Source: an uncultured Bacteroidota bacterium
GTDB taxonomy: Bacteria > Bacteroidota > Bacteroidia > Chitinophagales > Chitinophagaceae
Direction of reading: 5' to 3'
Assembly: GCA_903882805.1 (NCBI GenBank)
Contig: CAIRYK010000041.1
Location: 1 to 64,000 of the forward strand
DNA length: 64,000 nucleotides
Shown here: in pieces, positions 1 through 9,253 of the stretch
Numbering within the stretch: the stretch's first letter is position 1
Layout: every line of letters starts with the position of its first letter
Position numbers and translations under genes: made by a program
The notes under the pieces: model-generated
What the model was told of the DNA's origin: nothing
Database searches by the model: none
What the model saw: only the letters and a program-made list of their open reading frames with translations

Positions 1-35
1 AGATGGCGTAGCGGTGCTTTTTTACACTTTATAAT

Positions 36-2495
36 CTACTCCTTCGTAAACCTCACGATTTCGGTACGGTTGCCGGTTGTAGCTTTAAGGATGTATACGC
101 CTGTAGGTAACGTCGCGCCCACGGTAATTTGCTTATTAATGCGCCCGTTGATTAGGTCAGCGCTGCCTGTCCATACCGTTTTTCCAGTAATGTCGGCAAT
201 AGAAAGTGATGCGATAGAAGCTCCTGCATCTAGCGCTCCTGAAACTGTGAAGGCGCCATTATTAGGGTTGGGATATATACCTACTTCGTTAGTTACAACC
301 GTTGCATTGCGAACAGACAGTGTAGTACTGCCTGTGTCGAGGGTGTAAAATTTTGCTACAAACCCCTGATAATACACTCCGCCACCGCCTGTTGGTAAGA
401 AGCCGCCGGGTGTGGCAATATTATTTGGGCTGGTGGTGCGGCCGCACATGTATACGCCCTTGCCATCGTGTGCGCAGCCTGTGGGCTCATCTACACCCAT
501 ACCGCCATAGTAAGAGCTCCAAACTCGTTCGCCCGTTTTGCTGAATTTAGCAAAGAAAGCATCATCGTCGCCGCCGCCATAGGCTGGTTGCCAAGCTTCA
601 GGCGAAGCTATACCAGTTACGCTTGCTGTATAGCCGGGTATGTACACATTGTTTGAGTCGTCGCAGGTAATACGGCTCAGATCGCATGTTTCGGCGAAAG
701 GGCCTCCAAAATAAGTTGCCCATATACGGTAGCCCAACTCAGGATTGAGTTTTACCAGAAAGGCATCTGAACCGCCACCGGTTGTTGGCTGGAAGCTACC
801 CGGAGTTGAAATGCCGGTGTCGCTCGATGTAGCGCCCATGAAATACAAGTCGCCATTACGGTCGCAAGCAATACCTCCTCCGGTTTCAGATGCATTGCCG
901 CCATAATAGGTGCCCCAAAGGCGCGCACCATCTATATCGAATTTAGTAATAAATGCATCGGTGCTGCCCGCGGAAAATGCGGGTTTGTGGCAAAGTGGAG
1001 TAGAAATTGTGGTGGAGCTAAATGTCCAGCCGCATAGAAAACTGTTAATACCGTCATTGCAATGTACGCCGCCAAATTCATCGGAACCGCCGCCAAAATA
1101 GGTGCCCCAGATTCTGACGCCTGCGGGAGTGAATTTTTCTAAAAAAGCATCTACGCCGCCAGCCCTCGTGGAGCGGAAACTGCCAGGAGTGCCTATGTTA
1201 ATATTATCGGTGGTTACTCCGGAAAAGAAAATATTATCGGTTGCGTCGCAACTTACATTCGCTGCATAAACTACAGCTGGTCCACCCAGATAGGTGCCCC
1301 AAAGGCGCGTGCCGGCCGGAGTGAATTTTACCAAAAAGCCATCCCAAGCGCCGCCGCCGTAGGTAGCCTGATGGCTTCCAGTGGTCGAAATGCCGGTTGT
1401 GCTTTGCGTAGTGCCGCACAGTACTATGTTATTACTGTGGTCTACTGTTACGCCCACTCCCCAGTCTCCCCCTGTTCCTCCGTAATAAGTTGCCCACACC
1501 CGATTCCCCGAAGAATCGAACTTAACCAGGAATGCATCGCAACCGCCCCCATAGGTAGCTTGGTAGCTTCCGGTTGTGGCGATAGTTCCATCAGTGCCCG
1601 ACCAAGATAGTCCTGATGCGAATATACCTGCGCTGGCATCGGCCGCCACACTGTACATAATATTTGTAACGGTGTCGGGTCCGTAATAGGTGCCCCATTC
1701 CAGTATCGGGTCGATAACTACCACTCCGTCGGCGCCCTTTAAGTTATAAGTGAGCGTGTTGCTGTGCAAAAGATAAGACGATGGCGCTTTTCTGCCATCG
1801 GCCAATATGCATACTGGTTTTTGTTCGCGTATTGTCCCCATTGGGGTAGTGGCAATGATACTGCCATCTGCGTTAATTTTCAGTATTGTTTGTCCGTTAT
1901 ATCTGATTTTAATTTTACTGGGATCACCGCCCGGGCCTACAATAAACTCATGTTCAAGTTGGTTGTTCTTGATGTATAACACCCAGTCAATATTGTCATA
2001 GATGTTTTTGTAGGTTATTTTTCTAAAGGTGTGTGCAGAAGCGCCGCTTTCCGGACAGCCGGATAGGTAGAAGTTTTCATAGTAAGCAAGAGGTTCGTCG
2101 GTTACTACCGGCGCATGGATATTAGCGCCTACAAGTTCTACATCCATACGGTAGGAACGTATTTGCCGCTGCGCAAAAGCTTCTTTGTATGTTTTTTTAC
2201 AAAAGGCTATAATGCTTTTGTCTTCATCGTTTATCTGTTCATTGCTTGGTAGGTTGGCATCCTCCAGCTTGGTAAACTGGTAATGCAACTGTCCATTACC
2301 AACAAACAGAGTCATGCCCTTATCTTTTATCGCAAACTGAATATCGTTTCTGGGATGTGCATACTGATCGGTAATCTGACCTTTGTTTTCAGTAAAAAAC
2401 AAGGCCTCGCTATTTTTCAACTTACTGGCTGCCAATAGGTTGGTGGAAAATAGGATAGAAAAAAGTAAATATAGCTTACCTGATATTTGTGTCAT
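36..2495 (-). CDS. SBBP beta-propeller repeat protein with T9SS C-terminal sorting domain
   Basis: 819-aa exported protein. An N-terminal signal peptide (about residues 1-22) is followed by a domain of about 230 residues opening with FTENKGQ, typical of Bacteroidota SBBP proteins. About seven SBBP repeats follow (roughly residues 265-735), each starting W(G/A)TYYGG or similar and ending near a (C/S)G.T motif, which should form a beta-propeller. The last 80 residues start YPNPNNGAF and end GVYILKATTG...RFTKE, the usual type A T9SS sorting domain, so the protein should be secreted across the outer membrane and attached to the surface or released. Its ligand or substrate cannot be read from the sequence. 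The stop is a TAG at the window edge and no partner gene is visible before it. Confidence 0.9.
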   Translation of the reverse strand: MTQISGKLYLLFSILFSTNLLAASKLKNSEALFFTENKGQITDQYAHPRNDIQFAIKDKGMTLFVGNGQLHYQFTKLEDANLPSNEQINDEDKSIIAFCKKTYKEAFAQRQIRSYRMDVELVGANIHAPVVTDEPLAYYENFYLSGCPESGASAHTFRKITYKNIYDNIDWVLYIKNNQLEHEFIVGPGGDPSKIKIRYNGQTILKINADGSIIATTPMGTIREQKPVCILADGRKAPSSYLLHSNTLTYNLKGADGVVVIDPILEWGTYYGPDTVTNIMYSVAADASAGIFASGLSWSGTDGTIATTGSYQATYGGGCDAFLVKFDSSGNRVWATYYGGTGGDWGVGVTVDHSNNIVLCGTTQSTTGISTTGSHQATYGGGAWDGFLVKFTPAGTRLWGTYLGGPAVVYAANVSCDATDNIFFSGVTTDNINIGTPGSFRSTRAGGVDAFLEKFTPAGVRIWGTYFGGGSDEFGGVHCNDGINSFLCGWTFSSTTISTPLCHKPAFSAGSTDAFITKFDIDGARLWGTYYGGNASETGGGIACDRNGDLYFMGATSSDTGISTPGSFQPTTGGGSDAFLVKLNPELGYRIWATYFGGPFAETCDLSRITCDDSNNVYIPGYTASVTGIASPEAWQPAYGGGDDDAFFAKFSKTGERVWSSYYGGMGVDEPTGCAHDGKGVYMCGRTTSPNNIATPGGFLPTGGGGVYYQGFVAKFYTLDTGSTTLSVRNATVVTNEVGIYPNPNNGAFTVSGALDAGASIASLSIADITGKTVWTGSADLINGRINKQITVGATLPTGVYILKATTGNRTEIVRFTKE

Positions 2496-2849
2496 TTAAT
2501 GGATAGTAGTTAAATTTTGTATGAAAATAGCGCTTATTTGGCCTTCTACCAAACCGGGTGCATTACCAACGGTAACAAAGGTCGGCTTGTTTATTTCTAT
2601 AGAAATTAATGTATTGTATAGGCGCTTTGTTTTAAATATAATAGATTGGATAGATGTAAAGTTCAGGTCTCCAAATATTTTTTTCTTTTTGTCATTTTAT
2701 TGTCAAGTTTTGTATGGGTGAGGTCGCTTTGTTTGTGGAAAAACGGCACTATAAAACAGTTGTTTAAGTTCAACTTAATTTCCGCTTCCCTTATTTACCG
2801 CCTTATAGCAATATAGTTTTGGCGCACTTTACAGATGCGATAAAGTAAG
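2496..2849. other. Divergent intergenic region, AT-rich
   Basis: This stretch separates two divergently transcribed genes and is AT-rich, especially 2600-2720. I see no credible gene, RNA or repeat in it. It must hold the leftward promoter of the SBBP gene, but I cannot place that promoter confidently. Confidence 0.5.
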
Positions 2850-2857
2850 TACATTTG
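2850..2857 (+). promoter_or_regulatory. Bacteroidota -7 box TACATTTG before the PIG-L gene
   Basis: TACATTTG is an exact match to the Bacteroidota TAnnTTTG -7 consensus. Transcription would start near 2864 and give a leader of about 27 nt to the ATG at 2891. This argues against the in-frame upstream start at 2855, which lies inside the box. No clear -33 TTG is present at the usual spacing. Confidence 0.5.
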
Positions 2858-2890
2858 ACCATCGGTGATAAATTGCCGGTTGGTAAAAAG

Positions 2891-5359
2891 ATGAAAAAAC
2901 TGTTATCCGCTATATTATTCTCAGGCGCTTCGCTTGCTGCAACCGCTCAACAAACACGCCCGGCAACTGCAGACAAAGTATATCACGAAATTGTACAATT
3001 GCGACATCTGGTAAATGTACTGTATGTGGCTGCGCACCCCGACGATGAAAATACCCGATTGCTGGCATGGTTGGTAAATGACCGGCACATACGTACAGGC
3101 TATCTGTCGTTGACGCGCGGCGATGGCGGACAAAATATACTGGGCAGCGAGCAGGGCGATGCACTTGGACTGATACGCACCCATGAACTCATGGAGGCGC
3201 GCAAATTGGACGGCGCAGAGCAATATTTTACGCGCGCTATTGATTTTGGTTTTTCAAAGACATTCGACGAAACGTTTAAACACTGGAATGAAGATACCCT
3301 GACAAGCGATGCGGTTTGGGTAATGCGTCAGTTCAGACCCGATGTAGTGATATGTAGGTTCCCTCCCAACTCGCAGGCAGGACATGGTCAGCACGCGGCG
3401 TCAGCCATTATTGCAGCCAATGCGTTTAAGGCAGCGGGCGACGAAACCAAGTATTCTTATCAGCTTGGCTACTACAAAGCATGGCAACCTAAGCGTATCT
3501 TGTTTAATGCCTATCGTTTCGGTAGTTTCAGCACTACATCTGAGGATATGTTTAAGATGAAGGTGGGGCATTATAAACCCGGGATGGGCATGGGTACCGG
3601 CGAGCTAGCAGGAATCAGCCGTAGCATTCATCGTAGTCAGGGCGCCGGTACAGCCAGTGTGCCCGGCGTACAATCAGAATATTTCAAACTGGTAGACGGG
3701 GCGCCATTTACTACTTCTATTTTTGAGGCTATAGATATTACCTGGAACAGAGTTGGCCGCGCTGATATAGGCGACGATCTCAAATCGGTAGCCGAAGCCT
3801 TCGATTTCAGAAAGCCGGAAAAGAGTATACCTGCGTTGTTGGCCGTGCGAAAAAAGATAGCCGACGTTAAGGATGTTTACTGGCGCGATCAAAAAATGGC
3901 TGAGATAAATCAGGCGATACTGGATTGCAGCGGGTTTATGGGCGAGTTGTACACCAAGCAGGCGCAGGCGGTTGCCGGCGCTGCCTTGCCGTTTACGCTG
4001 CATGTCATAGCAAGAGCCGAACAGCCTGTTGTTCTTAAATCTATTACCTGGCTAAATGATGGTAAATCTGCTGCGGATACTGTAGCAAATATGCCCATAA
4101 ATGCAGATACATTGGTAACCTTAGAGCATAAAATAACCATACCTGCCAATACAACTGTTACACAGCCTTATTGGCTTGCGAAAAGTCACGGCTCGTCGCT
4201 GTTTACTATCCCCGACAATAACGAACTGGGTATGCCTGAAACACCTAATAATCTTTTAGCGAGCTTAACAATTGGCATTGGCGGCGCTGATATTACGGTA
4301 CCTGTTTCGCTATCGTTCAAGAAGCTCGATCCGCTGAAAGGAGACGTTGTAGAGCAGTTGAGGATAGTACCGGCCATGTATGCAGAGTTTAGCGCCAATA
4401 TGCTTGTGGCCAACCCCGATGGTTCATTAGCTACAGAGTTGCATATACATGCCAACAAAGACATAATAAATGGCGCCTACACTATCTCTGGTCGAAATGC
4501 TGATGCAAAACCCATAGCTTTTTCACTAAAATCTGGTGGAGATACAACAATTCCTGTTAGGATACCAGCCGATACTAAAACTGCAAATAAGGAATACACG
4601 CTCACGGCTACGCTTAGCAACGGCAGTATAGAATCTTCTGTATCGCAGCACCTTATACAATACACTCACCTCCCTGTGTTGCAGTACTTTACTCCTGCAA
4701 AAGCAAAGGTTATACCACGCGACTGGAAATGTGCTGCAAAGCGGATAGGGTATGTAGAAGGTGCGGGCGATCTGGTGGTTTCTTTATTAAGACAAGCAGG
4801 ACTGGAGGTGGATATCCTGAAGGAAGCCGACCTTACATCGGCAACGAAACTAAAAAAATATGACGCTATTGTAACCGGAATAAGGGCAGTGAACGTTGAG
4901 AAGCGTATGACTCAGTGGATACCGGTATTGCTTGAATATGCTAAAAATGGCGGTACGCTGGTAATGCAATACAACACACTTCAGGATTTGGCAACAACCA
5001 ATATCGGCCCATATCCGTTTACCCTTGCCAATGAACGAGTGACAGAGGAAGACGCCAAAGTGACCTTTATAGATCCTAAAAGTAAGTTGCTTAATTTCCC
5101 TAATAAGATCACTGAAAAGGACTTTGAGGGATGGGTACAGGAGCGCGGGCTTTACTTTCCAAACAAATGGGATGATAGATATCAGGTTTTGCTGGAAATG
5201 CATGATAAAGGCGAACAACCGTCAAAAGGTGGCACGCTTTTTGCCAAATTTGGGAAAGGTAACTATATCTATTCTTCGCTATCTTTTTCCAGACAATTGC
5301 CTGCCGGTAATGCAGGAGCTATACGATTGCTTATGAATATGCTGAGCGTTGGGAATTAG
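2891..5359 (+). CDS. PIG-L/LmbE family deacetylase with C-terminal ThuA/amidotransferase-like region
   Basis: 822 aa from the ATG at 2891, which starts a clear signal peptide (MKKLLSAILF...ATAQQ). An upstream in-frame start at 2855 would bury this signal and sits in the promoter box. The N-terminal domain carries the zinc motif AHPDDE (residues 48-53) and the HGQH pair (165-168) of the PIG-L/LmbE fold, which hydrolyses N-acetyl groups from GlcNAc-type sugars. The middle looks like beta-sandwich domains. The last 200 residues (from about KYDAIVTGIRA) resemble a ThuA/class I amidotransferase-like fold. The protein is likely periplasmic or surface-exposed and acts on an amino-sugar glycan or glycoconjugate. 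It is far longer than the 220-280 aa single-domain family, but long versions of this type are common in Bacteroidota. Confidence 0.85.
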   Translation: MKKLLSAILFSGASLAATAQQTRPATADKVYHEIVQLRHLVNVLYVAAHPDDENTRLLAWLVNDRHIRTGYLSLTRGDGGQNILGSEQGDALGLIRTHELMEARKLDGAEQYFTRAIDFGFSKTFDETFKHWNEDTLTSDAVWVMRQFRPDVVICRFPPNSQAGHGQHAASAIIAANAFKAAGDETKYSYQLGYYKAWQPKRILFNAYRFGSFSTTSEDMFKMKVGHYKPGMGMGTGELAGISRSIHRSQGAGTASVPGVQSEYFKLVDGAPFTTSIFEAIDITWNRVGRADIGDDLKSVAEAFDFRKPEKSIPALLAVRKKIADVKDVYWRDQKMAEINQAILDCSGFMGELYTKQAQAVAGAALPFTLHVIARAEQPVVLKSITWLNDGKSAADTVANMPINADTLVTLEHKITIPANTTVTQPYWLAKSHGSSLFTIPDNNELGMPETPNNLLASLTIGIGGADITVPVSLSFKKLDPLKGDVVEQLRIVPAMYAEFSANMLVANPDGSLATELHIHANKDIINGAYTISGRNADAKPIAFSLKSGGDTTIPVRIPADTKTANKEYTLTATLSNGSIESSVSQHLIQYTHLPVLQYFTPAKAKVIPRDWKCAAKRIGYVEGAGDLVVSLLRQAGLEVDILKEADLTSATKLKKYDAIVTGIRAVNVEKRMTQWIPVLLEYAKNGGTLVMQYNTLQDLATTNIGPYPFTLANERVTEEDAKVTFIDPKSKLLNFPNKITEKDFEGWVQERGLYFPNKWDDRYQVLLEMHDKGEQPSKGGTLFAKFGKGNYIYSSLSFSRQLPAGNAGAIRLLMNMLSVGN

Positions 5360-5380
5360 TTGCTATAAAGAGCTACAGCT

Positions 5381-5485
5381 ATGAAACTTTCATCATTCAG
5401 ACAAACAGCGGCAAGACAGGATCTTCAGTTTAAGATTTCATTAATTATCCTGATCGCCTGTGTGTGTATAGCGCTTTTACGGTAA
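5381..5485 (+). CDS. Possible 34-aa single-pass membrane peptide
   Basis: A short ATG-to-TAA frame lies 21 nt after the PIG-L stop. It begins MKLSSFRQTAARQDLQFK, continues with one hydrophobic segment (ISLIILIACVCIALL) and ends in Arg, the layout of a small membrane protein with a basic cytoplasmic N-terminus. Its stop codon lies within the loop of a hairpin. There is no recognisable ribosome-binding site or family, so the call is tentative. Confidence 0.25.
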   Translation: MKLSSFRQTAARQDLQFKISLIILIACVCIALLR

Positions 5486-5490
5486 AAGCG
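5472..5490 (+). terminator. Short hairpin after the PIG-L gene
   Basis: An 8-bp perfect stem CGCTTTTA/TAAAAGCG closes a 3-nt loop and is followed by TTCTATGTGTTTTT. It is a plausible weak intrinsic terminator for the PIG-L transcript. The rest of the gap to the next gene (5491-5720) is AT-rich and shows no gene. Confidence 0.4.
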
Positions 5491-5720
5491 TTCTATGTGT
5501 TTTTACGGTATAAATTGTCCTTTGGCAGTTTATATCGTTTTGTTTGTACTTATTGGTTTTGGTTTTGTTACAATATTCAAGCGCTTGTCTCGCCTTAAAG
5601 TGAACAGAATAAGCTACCTCCCGCAATGTTGCAGTCAATTGAACAAAAATGATCTGCTTAACCTTTTTTAACCTCGTAATTTGCGGTTAAACTATTACAT
5701 TCGCAATCTAATCTTTCCAA

Positions 5721-6926
5721 ATGTTACAATCAGATTATATTCATGTGCCATATGGCAGAACCGTACATGGCGAAGAAGAGGTAGAAGCAGTGGTAAACGT
5801 ATTGCGCACTTCTACACAAATGGGCAAAAACGTTCGTGAAATGGAAGACCGCGTCGCAAAGCTTTACAACAAGCAGTTCGGCATCGGCGTCAACAGCGGA
5901 TCATCGGCTCTATATCTTGCCGCCGACCTGATGAATTATGCGCCCGGAGCGGAGATAATTACACCAGCGTTAACTTTCTCTACAACTGTAGCTCCTATAG
6001 TAAAAAAAGGGTGGCTACCCGCATTTGTAGATGTAGAAGAAGGCACTTACAACATTGACGTGAATAAGGTAGAGGAAATGATAACGCCAAACACTAAGGC
6101 GATGATTGTTCCGAACCTTATGGGCAACCTGCCCGACTGGCAGGCGCTTCGCGAAATAGCAGAAAAGCATAATCTATTTGTTCTCGAAGATTCTGCCGAT
6201 ACTATAGGCGCCGAAATAGGTGGACAGTCATCGGGTAGGTTTACAGATATGAGCACTACTAGCTTTTATGGCTCGCATATTATCAACTGCGGCGGTAATG
6301 GCGGTATGCTTTGTGTAAACACACAGGAGTTTTATGATCGTGGACGCTTGTTGCGCAGCTGGGGTAGAAGTTCCTCATTGTTTGTAGAGTCAGAAAAAAT
6401 AGAGAATCGCTTCAATGTAGAAGTTGACGGCATACCTTACGATGCTAAGTTTGTGTTTGAAGAGCCAGGATACAACATTGAGCCTTCTGAAATGGGCGCT
6501 GCCTTCGGTTTAGTACAGTTGGGTAAGCTTGCTCAGAATATTGATATCCGCACTGCTAATTACAACCGCATGCGCGAGTTCTTTGGTCAGTATGAAGAGT
6601 TCTTCATTTTGCCAAAGCAGTTGCCAGATTCTCGTACAGGGTGGTTGGCTTATGCGTCAACGATTCGTGAATCAGCTCCGTTTATTCGTCGTGATTTGCA
6701 GATATTCCTGGAAAAAAGAAACATTCAGACCCGTACGGTGTTTACAGGTAATATCCTGCGTCAGCCGGGCTTCAAAAATGTAGCTTGCAAAAAAGCACAG
6801 GGCGGTTATTCGGAGTCGGATAAGGTAATGAGGGGCGGTATGTTGCTGGCATGCCACCATGGCTTGAGCGAGCCGCAGATTGCACATGTAATGGAGAGTG
6901 TCACAGAGTTTATGAAAAATATATAA
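5721..6926 (+). CDS. DegT/DnrJ/EryC1/StrS-fold PLP enzyme with Lys-to-His at the Schiff-base position (ColD/RfbH-like)
   Basis: 401-aa fold-type I PLP enzyme of the DegT sugar aminotransferase family. NSGSSALYLA, the EDSAD segment (cofactor Asp) and SFYGSHIINCGGNGG are recognisable. In aminotransferases of this family the last motif carries the PLP-binding lysine. Here that position is His186 (codon 6276-6278), as in ColD and the E1/RfbH dehydratases, which use PMP/PLP to remove the C3 hydroxyl of nucleotide 4-keto-sugars. The length and His position resemble ColD (about 388 aa) more than the longer [2Fe-2S] E1 enzymes. A 3-deoxysugar dehydratase role for surface glycans is likely, but no other deoxysugar gene is adjacent. 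The next gene starts 3 nt downstream. Confidence 0.85.
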   Translation: MLQSDYIHVPYGRTVHGEEEVEAVVNVLRTSTQMGKNVREMEDRVAKLYNKQFGIGVNSGSSALYLAADLMNYAPGAEIITPALTFSTTVAPIVKKGWLPAFVDVEEGTYNIDVNKVEEMITPNTKAMIVPNLMGNLPDWQALREIAEKHNLFVLEDSADTIGAEIGGQSSGRFTDMSTTSFYGSHIINCGGNGGMLCVNTQEFYDRGRLLRSWGRSSSLFVESEKIENRFNVEVDGIPYDAKFVFEEPGYNIEPSEMGAAFGLVQLGKLAQNIDIRTANYNRMREFFGQYEEFFILPKQLPDSRTGWLAYASTIRESAPFIRRDLQIFLEKRNIQTRTVFTGNILRQPGFKNVACKKAQGGYSESDKVMRGGMLLACHHGLSEPQIAHVMESVTEFMKNI

Positions 6927-6929
6927 TTG

Positions 6930-7322
6930 ATGGATTTGTTCGGTCTACTGTTGATGATTTATCTGGGCTATAAAAATAGCGTTAGAGCAAAACTGAAGGG
7001 TCAAAACCCTGCATTGTGGGCTGTTATTACAGTTGTGACTTACATCGCGACTTTTGTATTGGGCTTTGGTTTTGTAGTCGCTAATTTTTGCAAAGACGTT
7101 ATCAACCTGAACCAGTTTGCGCTTTTAGACCAAAAAGCTAAGGAAGAGGCGGCGCAGCAGTTAGTAGGCGTATTGGCAAGCAATCCACTTCACTTTCTGA
7201 CAATGGAAGCATTTGGATTGGGCGGATATCTGATAATAAGGTATATACTGGAGCGCAAACCAGACAAAAAGGAACCAGAAATACACTGGATGGATAGAAT
7301 GAACAATCAGTCTGAACAATAA
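6930..7322 (+). CDS. Small integral membrane protein of unknown function
   Basis: 130 aa from the ATG at 6930; a TTG directly before it is also possible. Three hydrophobic segments are visible (about residues 1-14, 29-52 and 84-105), and the C-terminus is charged and probably cytoplasmic. It follows the DegT-family gene by 3 nt and ends just before a strong terminator, so the two are almost certainly cotranscribed. I recognise no family. Confidence 0.7.
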   Translation: MDLFGLLLMIYLGYKNSVRAKLKGQNPALWAVITVVTYIATFVLGFGFVVANFCKDVINLNQFALLDQKAKEEAAQQLVGVLASNPLHFLTMEAFGLGGYLIIRYILERKPDKKEPEIHWMDRMNNQSEQ

Positions 7323-7328
7323 TGTACA

Positions 7329-7360
7329 AACCCCTGATGCAACATTGCGCATCAGGGGTT
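7329..7360 (+). terminator. Intrinsic terminator after the DegT/membrane-protein operon
   Basis: A 12-bp perfect stem AACCCCTGATGC/GCATCAGGGGTT with an 8-nt loop is followed by TTTTGTTTG on the + strand. It lies between convergent genes. The T-run favours + strand termination, while the tail in the other direction is poor. Confidence 0.85.
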
Positions 7361-7386
7361 TTTGTTTGAGCAGGCTATGTAATATG

Positions 7387-8124
7387 CTACCAGCCCAATA
7401 TTGATTTTAGTTTTGCCATGCCGCTCTTGCTTACCAGTATTTTAGCGCCGCAATGCAGCAATGCTATGTGGCTTTCTTTTTCGTAGGGTTCTATGCGCAG
7501 CAACTGTGTTACAGGTATAAGATAAGACCTGTGCACACGTACAAAATGCTGCGGATCGAGGGTTGTTTCAATATGCGCCAGCGTGTTTTTTTTCAGATAG
7601 CTACCGTCCTTGGTCACTATTTTTATATAGTCGTCATTGGCTTCTATGTAGTGTATATCTTGAGCAGGTATTATGCGTATCAGACCATTGTCTTTCACCA
7701 CTATTCTGTGTTGATACCCCTCGTAAATATTATTCTCGACCAGCGCCGTTACTTGCGGATGTTCTTTAACTGTCGCTTGGTGTAGCCATTTTTGCATTGA
7801 CTTTTCAAACCTGTCTTTAATAATAGGTTTCAGCAAGTAGTCAATTGCGTGGGCTTCAAAGGCTTTTAGCGCGTATTCATCGAAAGCAGTGGTGAAGATA
7901 ACTGCAGGAGGGTTTTCTATCAGCTCCAGCATTTCAAAGCCATTGAGGCGTGGCATTTGTATATCCAGAAAAATTAGATCGGGATTGTGTTCCTGTATGG
8001 CTTTAAAGCCCTGAAAACCATCGCCGCATTCGGCAACTATTTCAATCTGCTTATAAGGCCCTAATAGGCTGCGAATCATTTGCCTTGCCAGCGGTTCATC
8101 GTCTATCAGTATTACTTTGTACAT
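7387..8124 (-). CDS. LytTR-family response regulator
   Basis: 245 aa. An N-terminal receiver domain (about 1-115) has the acidic pair D8/D9 and phosphoacceptor Asp54 in FLDIQMPRL. The C-terminal LytTR DNA-binding domain (about 140-245) includes IHYIEANDDYIKI and FVRVHRSYLIP. The start overlaps the 3' end of the kinase gene by 29 nt, so the two form a cognate pair in one transcript. Its targets are unknown; the LiaF-like gene upstream on the same strand is a reasonable candidate. Confidence 0.92.
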   Translation of the reverse strand: MYKVILIDDEPLARQMIRSLLGPYKQIEIVAECGDGFQGFKAIQEHNPDLIFLDIQMPRLNGFEMLELIENPPAVIFTTAFDEYALKAFEAHAIDYLLKPIIKDRFEKSMQKWLHQATVKEHPQVTALVENNIYEGYQHRIVVKDNGLIRIIPAQDIHYIEANDDYIKIVTKDGSYLKKNTLAHIETTLDPQHFVRVHRSYLIPVTQLLRIEPYEKESHIALLHCGAKILVSKSGMAKLKSILGW

Positions 8125-9145
8125 GGAGTTGAGGGATTTTTAATATAGTAGTAAAGTATTGGTCGTTTTTCTGTGTTTCCAGCAGGTCGGTACGTGCATA
8201 TAGAAGAAATAACCGTCGGTTGATACCTTCCAGTCCGAAGCCAGTGCCTCGGGGCGGTTGCATATCTGGGTCGTATGGGTTGGTTATAGTAATTACCAGC
8301 ATATTGCTTTCCAGAACTATGTGAATGATAATATCTACTGCGCCGGTCTTGCCGTATAACCCAAACTTAATTGCATTTTCCAAAATAGGCTGCAGCAAAA
8401 ACGGAGGCAGCGAAGCGGCGTTTGCATCTTCCAGTTCGAAAAGCACCTGAAGACGATCGCCAAAACGAACGGATTCTATATCGAGATAAGACTGTATATA
8501 ATTAAGTTCGTCTTTGATCGGTAGCGTATCTTCCGATTCCCGCTTCACAGAGCTACGCAGAAAGTCGCTCAGTTTACCCAACATGTCTTGTGCTTTATCT
8601 GGCGAAATCATCATTAGGGCGCTAATAGAGTTAAGGCTGTTGTATAAAAAGTGCGGCTGCAATTGTTGCCGGAGCTTGAACAATTCAGCTTCTTTAAGCA
8701 ATACGGAGGCGTCGGCTTGTTGTTGAAATCGTGTTTCGAGCCCGGTGAGGTTTTTACGCAACGCAGCAGTGGTGGCCATCCATCCGTTGAAAATAAGAAT
8801 AATAATAAATCGAACAGGGATGGTGCGCGTAAGCCATGTTTTGTAGAGTGTGTGGTCTTTTACCACCCATTCTTTTAGCGCTTCTATTTCTATAAAGGTG
8901 GTGACGAAACCAGTGAGGGCGGCAATAAACAATGAGTAAACGAAAATAGCTGCCGTGGTGGGGTAGGCGCGTATGAGCAATACAATGCTCCACACTGATA
9001 GGCAAAGTAAGGTAGTGCTGATACAGCTGTCTTGAATGGCTATTTCCCAGTCGAACAGCATTACGCCGCGAAGTATAAAAATATGCACAGCAAGCACGCC
9101 AACAGCGAGCAGTGTTATGAGCCAGTGGATATTTTTCTTTATCAC
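8096..9145 (-). CDS. LytS/YehU-type sensor histidine kinase
   Basis: 349 aa, starting with GTG at 9145. Four hydrophobic segments lie in the first 125 residues (about 8-28, 42-60, 66-85 and 108-125) and no large extracytoplasmic domain is present, so it probably senses within the membrane. The His_kinase domain has QPHFLYNSLNS with His165 as the likely phosphorylated residue, an N-box-like segment (PILENAIKFGLYG) and a G-box (GTGFGLEGINRRL). It lies directly upstream of, and overlaps, its LytTR partner. Confidence 0.92.
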   Translation of the reverse strand: MIKKNIHWLITLLAVGVLAVHIFILRGVMLFDWEIAIQDSCISTTLLCLSVWSIVLLIRAYPTTAAIFVYSLFIAALTGFVTTFIEIEALKEWVVKDHTLYKTWLTRTIPVRFIIILIFNGWMATTAALRKNLTGLETRFQQQADASVLLKEAELFKLRQQLQPHFLYNSLNSISALMMISPDKAQDMLGKLSDFLRSSVKRESEDTLPIKDELNYIQSYLDIESVRFGDRLQVLFELEDANAASLPPFLLQPILENAIKFGLYGKTGAVDIIIHIVLESNMLVITITNPYDPDMQPPRGTGFGLEGINRRLFLLYARTDLLETQKNDQYFTTILKIPQLHVQSNTDRR

Positions 9146-9253
9146 GCCTTATATTTCAATTCAAAAAAATGTCAGCGCCCTGAAAAGACGTTGACAAAAC
9201 AATATACCGATTATACAATCGGAAATTTTAAAGCAACCCAAACAAGGCGCCTA

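Noticed and set aside
36-2495. Possible degraded or truncated gene at the left edge
   Set aside because: The frame is intact from signal peptide to T9SS sorting domain, with its stop at 36-38.
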